A DNA stretch of 64,000 nt from Ruminococcus flavefaciens (GTDB taxonomy: Bacteria; Bacillota; Clostridia; Oscillospirales; Ruminococcaceae): positions 131,420 through 195,419 of the forward strand of contig NZ_FPIP01000006.1 in assembly GCF_900119075.1 (NCBI RefSeq), read 5' to 3'. Below, in pieces: positions 23,759 to 32,900 of the stretch (positions are counted from its first letter, which is position 1; each line of letters starts with the position of its first letter). Under the pieces are notes generated by a model. The model did no database searches. It was not told the DNA's origin and saw nothing but the letters and a program-made list of their open reading frames with translations. A program made the translations under genes and the position numbers.

Positions 23759-26536
23759 GCACAGGATTATAACAGTACTCTTAATTTACCGCAGACAGAA
23801 TTCCCGATGCGCGGAAATCTGCCTAAGAGAGAGCCTGAAACTCTCAAAAAATGGGAAGATGAAAGACTCTACTACAAAATGGTAGAGAAGAATAAGGGCA
23901 AGCCCTCATATGTTCTCCATGACGGACCTCCCTATGCAAACGGCGAGATCCACCTCGGTCACGCACTTAACAAGTCCCTCAAGGACTTCATCGTTAAGTA
24001 TAAGAATATGAACGGTTTCTGTGCTCCCTACGTTCCCGGCTGGGACACCCACGGTCTTCCTATCGAGCTGAAGGCTATGAAGGCTATCGGCGTTGAGAAC
24101 GGAGCTATCCCTGCGGTAGACCTCAGAAAGCACTGCCGTGAGTACGCTATGACTCAGGTCACTAACCAGATGAAGGGCTTCAAGAGACTGGGCTCACTGG
24201 GCGACTATGACTATCCTTACTTGACACTTCGTCCCGAGTATGAGGCAAAGCAGGTAGAGGTATTCGGCTCAATGGTAAAGAAGGGCTATATGTACAAGGG
24301 CTTGAAGCCTGTTTACTGGTGCCCTGACTGTAACACAGCTCTCGCTGAGGCTGAGATCGAGTACTCTAACGATCCATGCTATTCTATCTATGTAAAGTTC
24401 AACGTAACTGATGACAAGGGCATCTTCACAGGACTTGGACTTGACCTTTCAAAGATATATTTCGTTATCTGGACAACAACTACTTGGACTATCCCGGGCA
24501 ACCTTGCTATCTGCCTTGGTCCTGAGTACAACTATACACTTGTTCACGTAGGCGACGAGTACTACGTAATGGCTGAGGAGCTCGTCAAGACCACTATGGA
24601 GACAGCAGGTATCACTGAGTATACCACTGAGCATATCTTCACAGGTGCAGAGCTCGAAGGCATGAAGACAAAGCACCCGCTCTATGACCGTCCGTCACCC
24701 ATAATCGTAGGCGACCACGTTACTCTTGAAAGCGGTACAGGCTGCGTACATACAGCTCCCGGCTACGGTGTTGAGGACTTTGAGGTGTGCAAGAAGTACG
24801 ACGATATCGGTATCATCGTATGCGTTGACTCAAAGGGCAGGCAGACTGCTGAAGCAGGCGAATTCGAGGGCATGGACACAGATCAGGCTAACAAGGCTAT
24901 CGCTGCAAAGCTCACAGAGCTTGGCGCTATGCTGGCTACACAGAAGATCGTCCACCAGTACCCACACTGCTGGAGATGTAACAGCCCTATCATATACAGA
25001 GCTACAGAGCAGTGGTTCTGCTCCGTAAACGGCTTCAAGGACGAGGCTATCAAGGCTATCGAGTCCGTTCAGTGGATCCCTGAGTGGGGCGAGGACAGAA
25101 TCAAGGGCATGGTACGCGACAGAAGCGACTGGTGTATCTCACGTCAGAGAACATGGGGCGTTCCGATACCTGTTGTTTACTGTAAGGACTGCGGCAAGCC
25201 TATCTGCAATGACGAGACTATCTCTGCTATCTCGGAGCTTTTCCGCAAGGAGGGCAGCGACGCATGGTGGATAAAGGATACAAAGGAATTTATCCCTGCA
25301 AGCGTTAAGTGTGAGTGCGGCTGCGGCGAGTTCACCAAGGAATACGACATCATGGACGTATGGTTCGACAGCGGTGTATCCCATACATCTGTTATGGAGG
25401 GCAAGGACTTCCCGAGCCTTTCATGGCCTGCTGACCTCTATCTCGAGGGTGCTGACCAGTACAGAGGCTGGTTCCAGTCATCGCTCCTAACATCAGTCGT
25501 ATACAAGGGACAGTCACCATATAAGGCTGTCTGCACTCACGGCTGGGTCGTTGACGGCGAGGGCAAGGCAATGCACAAGTCCCTCGGAAACGGTATTGAT
25601 CCAAGCGAGATAACAGACCAGTACGGCGCTGATATACTCCGTCTGTGGGCAGCTTCTTCGGACTACCACAGCGATATCCGTATCTCAAAGCCAATTCTCG
25701 GTCAGCTTTCCGACGCTTACAAGAAGATAAGAAATACTGCTCGTTTCATTCTGGGCAATCTTGGAAACGGTGCAGGCTTCGATCCCGACAAGGACAGCGT
25801 AAGCGACGACCAGCTCACAGAGCTGGACAAGTGGGCTCTCATGAAGCTGGATAACCTTATCGACACAATGAAGAAGGGCTACGACGCATTTGATTTCCAT
25901 ATTGCGCTCCACGCTCTCCACAACTTCTGCGTAATAGATATGTCAAACTTCTACCTTGACATAATCAAGGACAGACTTTACTGCGAGAAGGAGGATTCAG
26001 TTCTCCGCCGCGCAGCTCAGACGGCAATGTACCGCATAATCAGTGCGATGACAAGACTTGCCGCACCTATCATTTCATTCACAGCCGAGGAGATATGGCA
26101 GTTCATGCCTCACTCCGCAGGCGACGACAAGCTCAGCGTATTCCTCAACCAGATGCCTGAGAAGAGCGGTATCGAGTTCACCGACGACTTCAAGGACAAG
26201 TGGGAGTTCATCTACAATACACGTCTCGGAGCTAACAAGGCTCTTGAGGACGCTCGTAACGAAAAGACTATCGGTAAGTCTCTCGAGGCTAAGATAATCA
26301 TCAAGAGCTCTGACGCTGACTACGACAGATATGCTTCACTGGCAGACCAGCTCAAGGATATCCTCATCGTTTCAGGCGTTGAGGTAGAGAAGGCAGGCAC
26401 AGCCGAGACAGCATTTGCTGTAGCAAAGGCTGAGGGCGACAAGTGCGAGCGCTGCTGGTGCTTCAGCAAGTACGTTGGCACAAATCATAATCACCCCACA
26501 CTCTGTGAGAGATGCGCTATAGCTGTAGAAGCTTAA
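23756..26536 (+). CDS. ileS: Isoleucyl-tRNA synthetase
   Basis: IleS charges tRNA-Ile and edits mis-activated valine. The 926-residue class I enzyme has the HIGH signature as HLGH (ANGEIHLGHALNKSLKDF), the editing domain with GTGCVHTAPGYG, and KMSKS in the form MHKSLGNG, which fits IleS of this group as well as KMSKSLGN. A C-terminal zinc site is seen as CERCWC and CERC. Length is normal. The unusual ribosome site is described separately. It is cotranscribed with the division genes or with lspA. Confidence 0.97.
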   Translation: MAQDYNSTLNLPQTEFPMRGNLPKREPETLKKWEDERLYYKMVEKNKGKPSYVLHDGPPYANGEIHLGHALNKSLKDFIVKYKNMNGFCAPYVPGWDTHGLPIELKAMKAIGVENGAIPAVDLRKHCREYAMTQVTNQMKGFKRLGSLGDYDYPYLTLRPEYEAKQVEVFGSMVKKGYMYKGLKPVYWCPDCNTALAEAEIEYSNDPCYSIYVKFNVTDDKGIFTGLGLDLSKIYFVIWTTTTWTIPGNLAICLGPEYNYTLVHVGDEYYVMAEELVKTTMETAGITEYTTEHIFTGAELEGMKTKHPLYDRPSPIIVGDHVTLESGTGCVHTAPGYGVEDFEVCKKYDDIGIIVCVDSKGRQTAEAGEFEGMDTDQANKAIAAKLTELGAMLATQKIVHQYPHCWRCNSPIIYRATEQWFCSVNGFKDEAIKAIESVQWIPEWGEDRIKGMVRDRSDWCISRQRTWGVPIPVVYCKDCGKPICNDETISAISELFRKEGSDAWWIKDTKEFIPASVKCECGCGEFTKEYDIMDVWFDSGVSHTSVMEGKDFPSLSWPADLYLEGADQYRGWFQSSLLTSVVYKGQSPYKAVCTHGWVVDGEGKAMHKSLGNGIDPSEITDQYGADILRLWAASSDYHSDIRISKPILGQLSDAYKKIRNTARFILGNLGNGAGFDPDKDSVSDDQLTELDKWALMKLDNLIDTMKKGYDAFDFHIALHALHNFCVIDMSNFYLDIIKDRLYCEKEDSVLRRAAQTAMYRIISAMTRLAAPIISFTAEEIWQFMPHSAGDDKLSVFLNQMPEKSGIEFTDDFKDKWEFIYNTRLGANKALEDARNEKTIGKSLEAKIIIKSSDADYDRYASLADQLKDILIVSGVEVEKAGTAETAFAVAKAEGDKCERCWCFSKYVGTNHNHPTLCERCAIAVEA

Positions 26537-26548
26537 AATATCATTCTT

Positions 26549-26576
26549 TGCCTGTCGGCTTTTTGGTCGACAGGCA
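26549..26576 (+). other. Stem-loop between ileS and lspA
   Basis: Eight-base stem GCCTGTCG (26550-26557) / CGACAGGC (26568-26575) with a T-rich loop; only a short, interrupted T-run follows. It may be a weak terminator or processing site that lowers readthrough into lspA-rluD. Confidence 0.55.
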
Positions 26577-26598
26577 GTCTTATTGAAAGGATACACAC

Positions 26599-27117
26599 TT
26601 GTTGATAATACTTGCTTTGCTGGTGGCTGTCCTTGTAGGAGCTGACCAGCTCGTGAAATACTGGGCTGTACATGAGCTCAAACCCGTAGGTACTATGGAC
26701 TTTATCCGTATCGGAGACTTCAAGATATTCGACCTTACCTACCTTGAAAACGACGGCGCTATCTTTGGAAGTATGTCGGGACAGAGGTGGTTCCTCATCG
26801 GCTTTACGAGCCTTGTTGTGCTGGCAGGCATAGTGGTGCTCTTTAAGGTACACCGCCGCTCGAAGTTCCTCAGCACAGCCATTGCGCTGTTTATTGCAGG
26901 AGGTATAGGCAACCTTATCGACCGTTTCCGCTTTGCTTATGTGGTGGATATGTTCGAGTTCAAACCATTCAAGTTTGCTATCTTCAACGTGGCTGACATC
27001 TGCGTTACCTTTGCTTTCATCATGCTTATCTGGTACGCTCTTTTCATCGATCCAAAGATAGAAAAAGCTAAGAAGGCTGCGGAAGCAGAGTCCGAAAAGG
27101 CGGAAGAAAATGAGTGA
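26599..27117 (+). CDS. lspA: Lipoprotein signal peptidase
   Basis: LspA cleaves signal peptides of lipidated prolipoproteins in the membrane. The 172-residue protein has four TM helices and the conserved motifs NDGAIFG, GGIGNLIDR, YVVDMF and FNVADICV, carrying the two catalytic Asp. It starts with TTG, 8 bases after GAAAGG. An acidic/Lys tail extends past the last TM segment. The lipoproteins in this window (9349, 6269, 61804) are natural substrates. It overlaps the pseudouridine synthase gene by 8 bases. Confidence 0.95.
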   Translation: MLIILALLVAVLVGADQLVKYWAVHELKPVGTMDFIRIGDFKIFDLTYLENDGAIFGSMSGQRWFLIGFTSLVVLAGIVVLFKVHRRSKFLSTAIALFIAGGIGNLIDRFRFAYVVDMFEFKPFKFAIFNVADICVTFAFIMLIWYALFIDPKIEKAKKAAEAESEKAEENE

Positions 27118-28024
27118 GCAGGTGATACTCACAGCGCTGCCCGAGGATAAGGGAAGCCGCATAGATAAGTACATTTCTGATAATATTGCGGAGCTTACAC
27201 GCTCTGCGGTACAGGGGCTCATTGAAAAGGGACTTGTTCTCGCGGAGGGCAAGGCTGTCAGCAAGAACTACAAGCTCAGAGGCGGCGAGGAGATATCCGT
27301 CGAGATACCCGAGCCCGAGCCTATGGACGCTGTACCCGAGGATATACCCCTTGATATCGTCTATGAGGACGACGACCTGCTGGTGGTCAACAAGCCCAAG
27401 GGCATGGTTGTACACCCTGCACACGGCAATTATACGGGAACACTGGTAAATGCTCTGCTACATCACTGCGGAGACAGCCTGTCGGGGATAAACGGCGTTA
27501 TCCGTCCGGGTATCGTACACCGTATCGACAAAAACACCAGCGGACTTCTCATAGTTGCCAAGAACGACGCTTCTCATCTGAAGCTTGCTGAGCAGATAAA
27601 GGAGCACAGCTTCACCCGTGAGTACGAGGCAGTCGCCTGCGGCTATTTCAAGGAGACCGAGGGAACTGTGGACGCTCCTATAGGGCGTCACAAGACAGAC
27701 CGCAAGAAGATGTGCGTTACCACGGAAAATTCCCGAAACGCTGTTACTCATTACAGCGTAATAAAGCAGTACGGCGGCTACGCTCATGTGAGACTGCGGC
27801 TCGAAACGGGACGTACTCATCAGATACGTGTTCACCTCAGCTATATCGGACACCCCGTACTTGGGGACGACGTTTACGGAAAGCCCTACAAGGGCATAGA
27901 GGGACAATGCCTTCACGCCCGTAAAATAGGCTTTATCCACCCCACAACAGGGGAGTACATGGAGTTTACAAGCGAACTTCCCGATTACTTTGTATCCATA
28001 CTTGCAAAGCTGGAAAAAATGTAG
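27110..28024 (+). CDS. Pseudouridine synthase, RluA/RluD family
   Basis: A 304-residue RNA-modifying enzyme with an N-terminal S4 domain (SRIDKYISDNIAELTRSAVQ, GLIEKGLVL) and a catalytic domain with the RluA motif GIVHRIDKNTSGLLIVAKND, whose Asp is the catalytic residue. The end has GRTHQIRVHLSYIGHPVLGDDVYG. In Firmicutes the gene after lspA is generally this type (YlyB), which probably acts on 23S rRNA; exact target positions cannot be read. Confidence 0.93.
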   Translation: MSEQVILTALPEDKGSRIDKYISDNIAELTRSAVQGLIEKGLVLAEGKAVSKNYKLRGGEEISVEIPEPEPMDAVPEDIPLDIVYEDDDLLVVNKPKGMVVHPAHGNYTGTLVNALLHHCGDSLSGINGVIRPGIVHRIDKNTSGLLIVAKNDASHLKLAEQIKEHSFTREYEAVACGYFKETEGTVDAPIGRHKTDRKKMCVTTENSRNAVTHYSVIKQYGGYAHVRLRLETGRTHQIRVHLSYIGHPVLGDDVYGKPYKGIEGQCLHARKIGFIHPTTGEYMEFTSELPDYFVSILAKLEKM

Positions 28025-28034
28025 GAGTGATACC

Positions 28035-28856
28035 TTGTTTGAAGATATATCGAAAGTTGTCCTGCTCAGCGACATGGACGGAACTCTCCTCAACTCAAAA
28101 AAGGAGATAACCGACACCGACAGAGCCGCTATTGAGCGGTTCACAGCAATGGGCGGACGCTTTACCGTTGCGACGGGACGCACTATCCAGTCCTTTGACC
28201 AGTTCCGTTCTGTTCTGGGGCTGAAATATCCTATAATCATGTACAACGGAGCAGCTATCCATGACTATATCATGGGCGAAACGCTGTTCACACACCCTCT
28301 TCCCCCTGAAGCTAAGGCTTACACGGCAGAGCTCCTTGAGCTCATGCCGCAGGCAGGAGGAGAGGTGCTGAAAACTGAGGGCACTTACGTTTTCAGCAAT
28401 ACAGACTACCAGCAGCTCCATACAAAGCTGTGCGGTATAGTGCCGAATTATGCGGAGCTCTCCGACATTGAGGACGGCGGCTGGCTGAAAGTCCTGTTCT
28501 CGCTGTCTCCCGAGGACGTTGACCATATGGAGCTCCTTGTAAAACAGCTGCGCTATGAGGGCGTGGATTTTGTGAAGTCCTCGGAAATATTCCTTGAAAT
28601 GCTCCCCAAGGGAGTAAGCAAGGGCTCGGCTCTTGCACAGTATCGCAGGCTCGGCGGCATGGAGGGCTGTACCTTCGTGTCTATCGGCGACTTCGACAAC
28701 GATATAGAGATGATAGTCGAAGCCGATGTGGGAGCTTGTCCCGCCAATGCGGAGGAATCAGTAAAGGCAAAGGCGGATATCGTACTCTCACGCACCAACG
28801 ACGAGGGCGCTGTAGCAGAGCTTATTGACTACATAATCGAAAGGTGCAAACAGTAG
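28035..28856 (+). CDS. HAD-superfamily phosphatase, Cof type
   Basis: A 273-residue hydrolase of the Cof-like HAD subfamily. Motif I is LLSDMDGTLLNSKKE (nucleophile Asp), motif II TVATGRT, the cap domain lies in the middle, and motif III/IV appear as KGSALAQYRRL and SIGDFDNDIEM. Such enzymes dephosphorylate sugar phosphates, FMN or PLP; the substrate cannot be inferred. The start is a TTG at 28035 after AGGAGTGA, in frame with a longer ORF that begins inside rluD without a ribosome site. Confidence 0.88.
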   Translation: MFEDISKVVLLSDMDGTLLNSKKEITDTDRAAIERFTAMGGRFTVATGRTIQSFDQFRSVLGLKYPIIMYNGAAIHDYIMGETLFTHPLPPEAKAYTAELLELMPQAGGEVLKTEGTYVFSNTDYQQLHTKLCGIVPNYAELSDIEDGGWLKVLFSLSPEDVDHMELLVKQLRYEGVDFVKSSEIFLEMLPKGVSKGSALAQYRRLGGMEGCTFVSIGDFDNDIEMIVEADVGACPANAEESVKAKADIVLSRTNDEGAVAELIDYIIERCKQ

Positions 28857-28860
28857 AACA

Positions 28861-29184
28861 ATGAAGAAGAAGGCAGCAATAATCGTATACATAGTCGCAG
28901 TAATCATCGTGCTGGGACTTATCGGGCTGCTGGTTTACAGCAGCATGAACGGCAGGAGCTCAGACTCCGCCGCAAGCTTTACACTCAGCGATGTGGCAAC
29001 GCTGGCGCTGGCGGTATTCGCAGTACCAATGTGGATAGCGTCGTTTTGCCTGATGAAGGCGCTGAGACTCAGGGGAACTCTCCACGAAAGGCAGAACAAG
29101 ATGCTCATATCCGTTCCTGCCGTGGCGTGTACAGGCTTTTCAATATTTTATATAATTGTCATAGTAATGATGATTTTCAGGTGA
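28861..29184 (+). CDS. Small membrane protein, function unknown
   Basis: A 107-residue protein with three TM helices (about 6-27, 42-66, 82-105). The start codon follows the previous stop by four bases, with a weak ribosome site (the previous gene end AAGGTGC lies nearby). No family is recognised. It is the last gene before the transketolase promoter. Confidence 0.6.
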   Translation: MKKKAAIIVYIVAVIIVLGLIGLLVYSSMNGRSSDSAASFTLSDVATLALAVFAVPMWIASFCLMKALRLRGTLHERQNKMLISVPAVACTGFSIFYIIVIVMMIFR

Positions 29185-29221
29185 AAGACATAATATGTTT
29201 ACATTTACAGCAAAAAATGTC

Positions 29222-29250
29222 TTGCATTTACCCATTTTTTGCGGTATAAT
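29222..29250 (+). promoter_or_regulatory. Promoter for the split transketolase genes
   Basis: TTGCAT, a 17-base spacer and TATAAT, giving a leader of about 135 bases. The leader contains a long imperfect inverted repeat (GGCGGG near 29276 with CCCGCC near 29320) around an AT palindrome, possibly a member of the GTAGGGG repeats, and a smaller GCGGC/GCCGT hairpin. No known riboswitch was recognised. Confidence 0.65.
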
Positions 29251-29392
29251 ATGTGTGTAGCTATAATTGCAGGGGCGGGCGGCTGTCTGAATAATAATTA
29301 TTAGGGGGCGACCGAGTCACCCGCCTACTGCTGTCAAACTTTATTAAACTTGTATAAAGCGGCGTTAAGCCGTTAAATTTTTGGAGGTCACT

Positions 29393-30232
29393 ATGGACGC
29401 AAAGCTTAAAAAAGAATTGCAGAAAACAGCCTGCAAGGTAAGAATGGGCGTTATCGAAGGCACCTACAATGCCAAGTCGGGACACCCCGGCGGATCCCTC
29501 TCGATAAGCGATACTCTCACTTACCTCTACTTCAACAAGATGAACAACGATCCTAAGAATCCCGACGCTCCCGACAGAGACAGATTCGTTCTTTCAAAGG
29601 GACATACAGCTCCTGCTCTTTACTCGGTACTGGCTCAGAAGGGCTATTTCTCAGTAGAGGAGCTCAAGTCTCTCCGTCACATCGGCGCTCTTTTACAGGG
29701 ACACCCATGTATCCATATCCCTGGCGTTGATATGTCAAGCGGCTCTCTCGGACAGGGCATCTCCGCAGCCTGCGGCATGGCTCTGGCTGGCAAGATAGAC
29801 GGCAAGTCATACAAGGTATACACTGTACTCGGCGACGGCGAGATCGAAGAGGGACAGGTATGGGAGGCTGCTATGTTCGCAGCTCACAAGAAGCTCACTA
29901 ACCTCGTTGCTATCGTAGATAACAACGGTCTCCAGATAGACGGTCCTATCAGCGAGGTATGCTCACCTGAGCCTATCACAGATAAGTTCGCAGCATTCGG
30001 CTGGCACGTTATCACTATGGACGCTCACGACTTCGACGACATCGACAGAGCATTCACAGAGGCTGATTCCGTAAAGGACAAGCCTGTGGCTATCATTCAG
30101 AAGTCCACAAAGGGCAAGGGCGTTTCATTTATGGAAAATCAGGTAGGCTGGCACGGCACAGCTCCTAACAAGGAACAGTACGAGCAGGCTATGTCAGAGC
30201 TTAACGCGCAGTTAAAGGAATTGGAGGACTAA
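29393..30232 (+). CDS. Transketolase, N-terminal (ThDP-binding) subunit
   Basis: A 279-residue protein corresponding to the first half of transketolase. It has SGHPGGSLS near the N-terminus, FVLSKGHTAPALYSVL, and the ThDP motif GDGEIEEGQVWEAAMFA then NLVAIVDNN. Together with the next gene it forms the complete enzyme, which exchanges two-carbon units in the pentose phosphate pathway. Splitting in two genes is common in anaerobes and archaea. Start 29393 follows GGAGG by 5 bases. Confidence 0.93.
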   Translation: MDAKLKKELQKTACKVRMGVIEGTYNAKSGHPGGSLSISDTLTYLYFNKMNNDPKNPDAPDRDRFVLSKGHTAPALYSVLAQKGYFSVEELKSLRHIGALLQGHPCIHIPGVDMSSGSLGQGISAACGMALAGKIDGKSYKVYTVLGDGEIEEGQVWEAAMFAAHKKLTNLVAIVDNNGLQIDGPISEVCSPEPITDKFAAFGWHVITMDAHDFDDIDRAFTEADSVKDKPVAIIQKSTKGKGVSFMENQVGWHGTAPNKEQYEQAMSELNAQLKELED

Positions 30233-30236
30233 TACA

Positions 30237-31181
30237 ATGGCAGATGTGATAAAAAAGGCTACCAGAGAAAGCTACGGCGAGGCTCTTAAGGAGCTTGCCG
30301 ATGAATATAAGGACTTAGTAGTTCTCGACGCAGACCTTGCTGCTGCTACAAAGACAGGTATCTTCAAGAAGGCTTACCCAGACCGTTTCTTTGACTGCGG
30401 TATCGCAGAGGCTAACATGATGGGTGTTGCAGCAGGTCTTGCAACCTGCGGAAAGATCCCTTTCGCAAGCACATTCGCAATGTTCGCAGCAGGCAGAGCT
30501 TTTGAAATAGTAAGAAACTCTATCGGCTACCCACACCTCAATGTAAAGATAGGCGCTACACACGCAGGAATCTCCGTTGGTGAGGACGGCGCTACACATC
30601 AGTGCAACGAGGATATCGCTCTTATGAGAACTATCCCGGGTATGACTATCATCAATCCATGCGACGATGTTGAGGCAAAGGCTGCTGTAAAGGCTGCTCT
30701 CGACTTCAACGGTCCTGTTTATATGCGTTTCGGCAGACTTGCTGTTCCTGTTATCAACGACGCTGCAAGCTACAAGTTCGAGCTCGGCAAGGGCGTTGTT
30801 ATGAAGGACGGTAAGGACGTTACAATCGTTGCTACAGGTCTCATGGTAAACGAGGCTGTAGAGGCTGCAAAGACTCTCGAGGCTGAGGGTATCTCCGCAA
30901 GAGTAGTCAATATCCACACTATCAAGCCTCTCGATAAGGAGCTCATCTGCAAGTGCGCTAAGGAGACAGGTCTCATCGTTACTGCTGAGGAGCACAGCAT
31001 CATCGGCGGTCTCGGTTCTGCTGTTGCAGAGATAGTTACAGAGTGCTGTCCTGTTCCTGTTATCAAGATAGGCGTAAACGACGAGTTCGGACATTCAGGT
31101 CCTGCTGTTGACCTCCTCAAGGAGTTCGGTCTTTCAGCTGAGAACATCGTTAAGACAGTCAAGGCAAACCTTAAAAAGTAA
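30237..31181 (+). CDS. Transketolase, C-terminal (pyrimidine-binding) subunit
   Basis: A 314-residue partner of the preceding gene. It contains the pyrimidine-binding half (DLAAATKTGIFKKAYPDRFF then DCGIAEANMMGVAAGLA; FASTFAMFAAGRAFE) and the C-terminal domain (VVNIHTIKPLDKELI). It starts 4 bases after the previous stop; ATG is preceded by AATTGGAGG at good spacing. The pair is translated together and is needed jointly. Confidence 0.93.
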   Translation: MADVIKKATRESYGEALKELADEYKDLVVLDADLAAATKTGIFKKAYPDRFFDCGIAEANMMGVAAGLATCGKIPFASTFAMFAAGRAFEIVRNSIGYPHLNVKIGATHAGISVGEDGATHQCNEDIALMRTIPGMTIINPCDDVEAKAAVKAALDFNGPVYMRFGRLAVPVINDAASYKFELGKGVVMKDGKDVTIVATGLMVNEAVEAAKTLEAEGISARVVNIHTIKPLDKELICKCAKETGLIVTAEEHSIIGGLGSAVAEIVTECCPVPVIKIGVNDEFGHSGPAVDLLKEFGLSAENIVKTVKANLKK

Positions 31182-31186
31182 TAACG

Positions 31187-31410
31187 CAGGGGCGGATATT
31201 ATCCGCCCCTTTTAATTCGTAATGCGTAATTCGTAATTGTTGTGTCCGCTCTGCGGACAAATTTGAGATTATAATAGTCGTTGTACCGATGACCCCTGTA
31301 GGGACGTCCGAAGGTGATGATGATGTATATTATGGTGCGCAAATGACGGAACGCCGCCCCACTACAAACTTAGTTCTAAATTCTAAGCTCTTAGCTCTGA
31401 GTTCTAAAGA
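31187..31410. repeat. Repeat patch after transketolase
   Basis: A GGGGCGGATATTATCCGCCCC palindrome (31190-31210; stem without a loop of note, followed by Ts) can serve as the transketolase terminator. It is followed by TAATTCG/TAATGCG direct repeats (31214-31239), a degenerate GTAGGGACGTCC palindrome (about 31298-31312) and a reverse-oriented TTAG-heptad tract (31370-31410). No gene lies in 31182-31635 apart from the L10 leader. Confidence 0.7.
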
Positions 31411-31426
31411 AATTTTCAGAAACTAC

Positions 31427-31455
31427 TTGACAAACATAAATTAATATGGTATAAT
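31427..31455 (+). promoter_or_regulatory. Promoter for rplJ-rplL
   Basis: A consensus TTGACA, 17-base spacer and TATAAT, as expected for a ribosomal protein operon. Confidence 0.85.
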
Positions 31456-31469
31456 TATCAAGCTGTGAA

Positions 31470-31590
31470 AAAACAGTATCGTATTCTAAAGACAGCTGGC
31501 AGAGCTAACGCTCAGTAAGTCCCGCCGAGGAATAGCAATTGATAGAATTATCATTGTCCATTCTGCGCTGTCGGAATGGGCTTTTTTATT
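31470..31590 (+). ncRNA. L10 leader (ribosomal protein autoregulatory RNA)
   Basis: The transcribed leader before rplJ has the features of the Firmicute L10 leader: a CGCCGAGG segment in the middle (31522-31530) and, near its end, a terminator (CCATTC/GAATGG, T-run to 31587). Two pairings can compete: GACAGC (31491-31496) can pair with GCTGTC (31567-31572), which sits in the terminator loop, and CGTATTC (31480-31487) can pair with GAATACG (31597-31603) beyond the terminator. This suits regulation in which L10(L12)4 binding favours termination. Boundaries are approximate. Confidence 0.8.
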
Positions 31591-31635
31591 GCTCTCTGAA
31601 TACGATGAAAATTCATTCGGAGGTGAATACACACT

Positions 31636-32151
31636 ATGCCAAGCAATGCTGTACTCGAAGCAAAGAAGGCTAAGGTCGAGAAGCTCACCGAGATCATCAA
31701 GAACTCCGTTTCAGGCGTTCTTGTTGACTACAAGGGTATCACTGTTGAAGAGGATACCAAGCTCAGAAAGGAGCTTCGTGAAGCTGGCGTTCACTACTTT
31801 GTAGAGAAGAACACAATGCTTCTCCGCGCTTTCAAGGAATGCGGTATCGAGGGCTTTGAAGAGGCTCTCAACGGCACAACTGCTCTCGCTGTTTCTAACG
31901 ACGATCAGACTGCTCCCGCAAGAATCCTCGGTAAGTTCGCTGAGAAGGCAGGCGACGAGAAGTTCAACCTTAAGGCTGGTTACGTTGAGGGTGAGATCTA
32001 TGATCAGGCCGGAGTTGTTGCTCTTTCCAAGATCCCTTCAAAGGACACTCTTCTCGCTCAGCTCGTTGGCTCTCTCCAGGGCCCACTGCAGAAGCTTGCT
32101 GCTACACTCAATGCTGTTGCAGACAAGAAGAAGGAGGAAGAAGCTGCTTAA
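31636..32151 (+). CDS. rplJ: 50S ribosomal protein L10
   Basis: L10 (171 residues) forms the base of the ribosomal stalk and binds L7/L12 dimers through its C-terminal helix. Recognisable: KAKVEKLTEIIKNSVSGVLV, DYKGITVEEDTKLRKELREA, FVEKNTMLLRA. A highly acidic/Lys tail ends in KKKEEEAA. ATG follows GGAGGTG. Regulated by the upstream L10 leader. Confidence 0.97.
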   Translation: MPSNAVLEAKKAKVEKLTEIIKNSVSGVLVDYKGITVEEDTKLRKELREAGVHYFVEKNTMLLRAFKECGIEGFEEALNGTTALAVSNDDQTAPARILGKFAEKAGDEKFNLKAGYVEGEIYDQAGVVALSKIPSKDTLLAQLVGSLQGPLQKLAATLNAVADKKKEEEAA

Positions 32152-32253
32152 TTGCCGCTTGAACTTCCATTACACATTTGCGGAGACAAGCTCCGCAGCT
32201 TAATTAAACCATAGCCCATAAGGGCAAATACTATTAAAAAGGAGATTATTATC

Positions 32254-32628
32254 ATGGCTTCTGAGAAGATCACAAAATTTGTTGAAGATATCAAGACTCT
32301 TTCCGTTCTTGAGCTTTCTGAGCTCGTAGACGCTATCCAGGAGGAATTCGGCGTAACAGCTGCTATCGCTGCTGCTCCTGCTGCTGGCGGTGCTGCTGGC
32401 GGCGCTGCTGCTGCTAAGACAGAGTTCGACGTAATCCTTGCTTCCTTCGGCGACGCTAAGATGGGCGTTATCAAGGTTGCTAAGGAAGTTCTCGGTCTCG
32501 GCCTCAAGGAGGCTAAGGAGATCGTTGAGGCTGCTCCTAAGGCTATCAAGGAAGGCGTTTCTGAGGCTGAGGCTAACGAACTCAAGGCTAAGTTTGAAGA
32601 GGCTGGCGCTACAATCGAGATCAAGTAA
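32254..32628 (+). CDS. rplL: 50S ribosomal protein L7/L12
   Basis: A 124-residue stalk protein: N-terminal dimerisation helix ([20 protein letters not shown]), Ala/Gly hinge (about 43-58) and the C-terminal factor-binding domain ([37 protein letters not shown]). The gap of 102 bases after rplJ contains a GCGGAG/CTCCGC hairpin. ATG follows AAGGAG. Several L12 dimers are made per L10, which the separate strong ribosome site can support. Confidence 0.97.
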   Translation: MASEKITKFVEDIKTLSVLELSELVDAIQEEFGVTAAIAAAPAAGGAAGGAAAAKTEFDVILASFGDAKMGVIKVAKEVLGLGLKEAKEIVEAAPKAIKEGVSEAEANELKAKFEEAGATIEIK

Positions 32629-32652
32629 TTTATTACGGATTGTATACTATAC

Positions 32653-32689
32653 AGGGAGTTGTACTATATGGTACAGCTCCCTTTGTTTA
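32653..32689 (+). terminator. Terminator of rplJ-rplL
   Basis: Stem AGGGAGTTGTAC / GTACAGCTCCCT with a short loop and TTTGTTT after it. Confidence 0.8.
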
Positions 32690-32746
32690 TTGTGCAAAAT
32701 CAGGGGCTGCACTTACTGTGTAAAGTGCGGAAAATCGTACAGCCTG

Positions 32747-32775
32747 TTGACTTGACCTACAACTTATGATATAAT
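32747..32775 (+). promoter_or_regulatory. Promoter for the CAP-dockerin gene
   Basis: TTGACT, 17-base spacer, TATAAT; leader of about 120 bases with an AT-rich stretch and a GGTTTTGGGGG segment, no recognised riboswitch. Confidence 0.65.
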
Positions 32776-32900
32776 AATCTTAGACAGTTGGTAAACATTA
32801 TGTATAATATTTATCAGCTTCGCAGTTTTTTTCAGCTTTAAAATATAAGAAGTGAAATGCATGGTTTTGGGGGAAATATGCAGAAACGGAGTGGTTTTTT

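Noticed and set aside
26533..27264. Minus-strand 243-codon frame over lspA
   Set aside because: Antisense shadow of lspA, whose motifs NDGAIFG and FNVADICV are clear.
29393..31181. Split transketolase as a broken gene
   Set aside because: Two-subunit transketolase is a common natural form; both halves are complete with their own starts.
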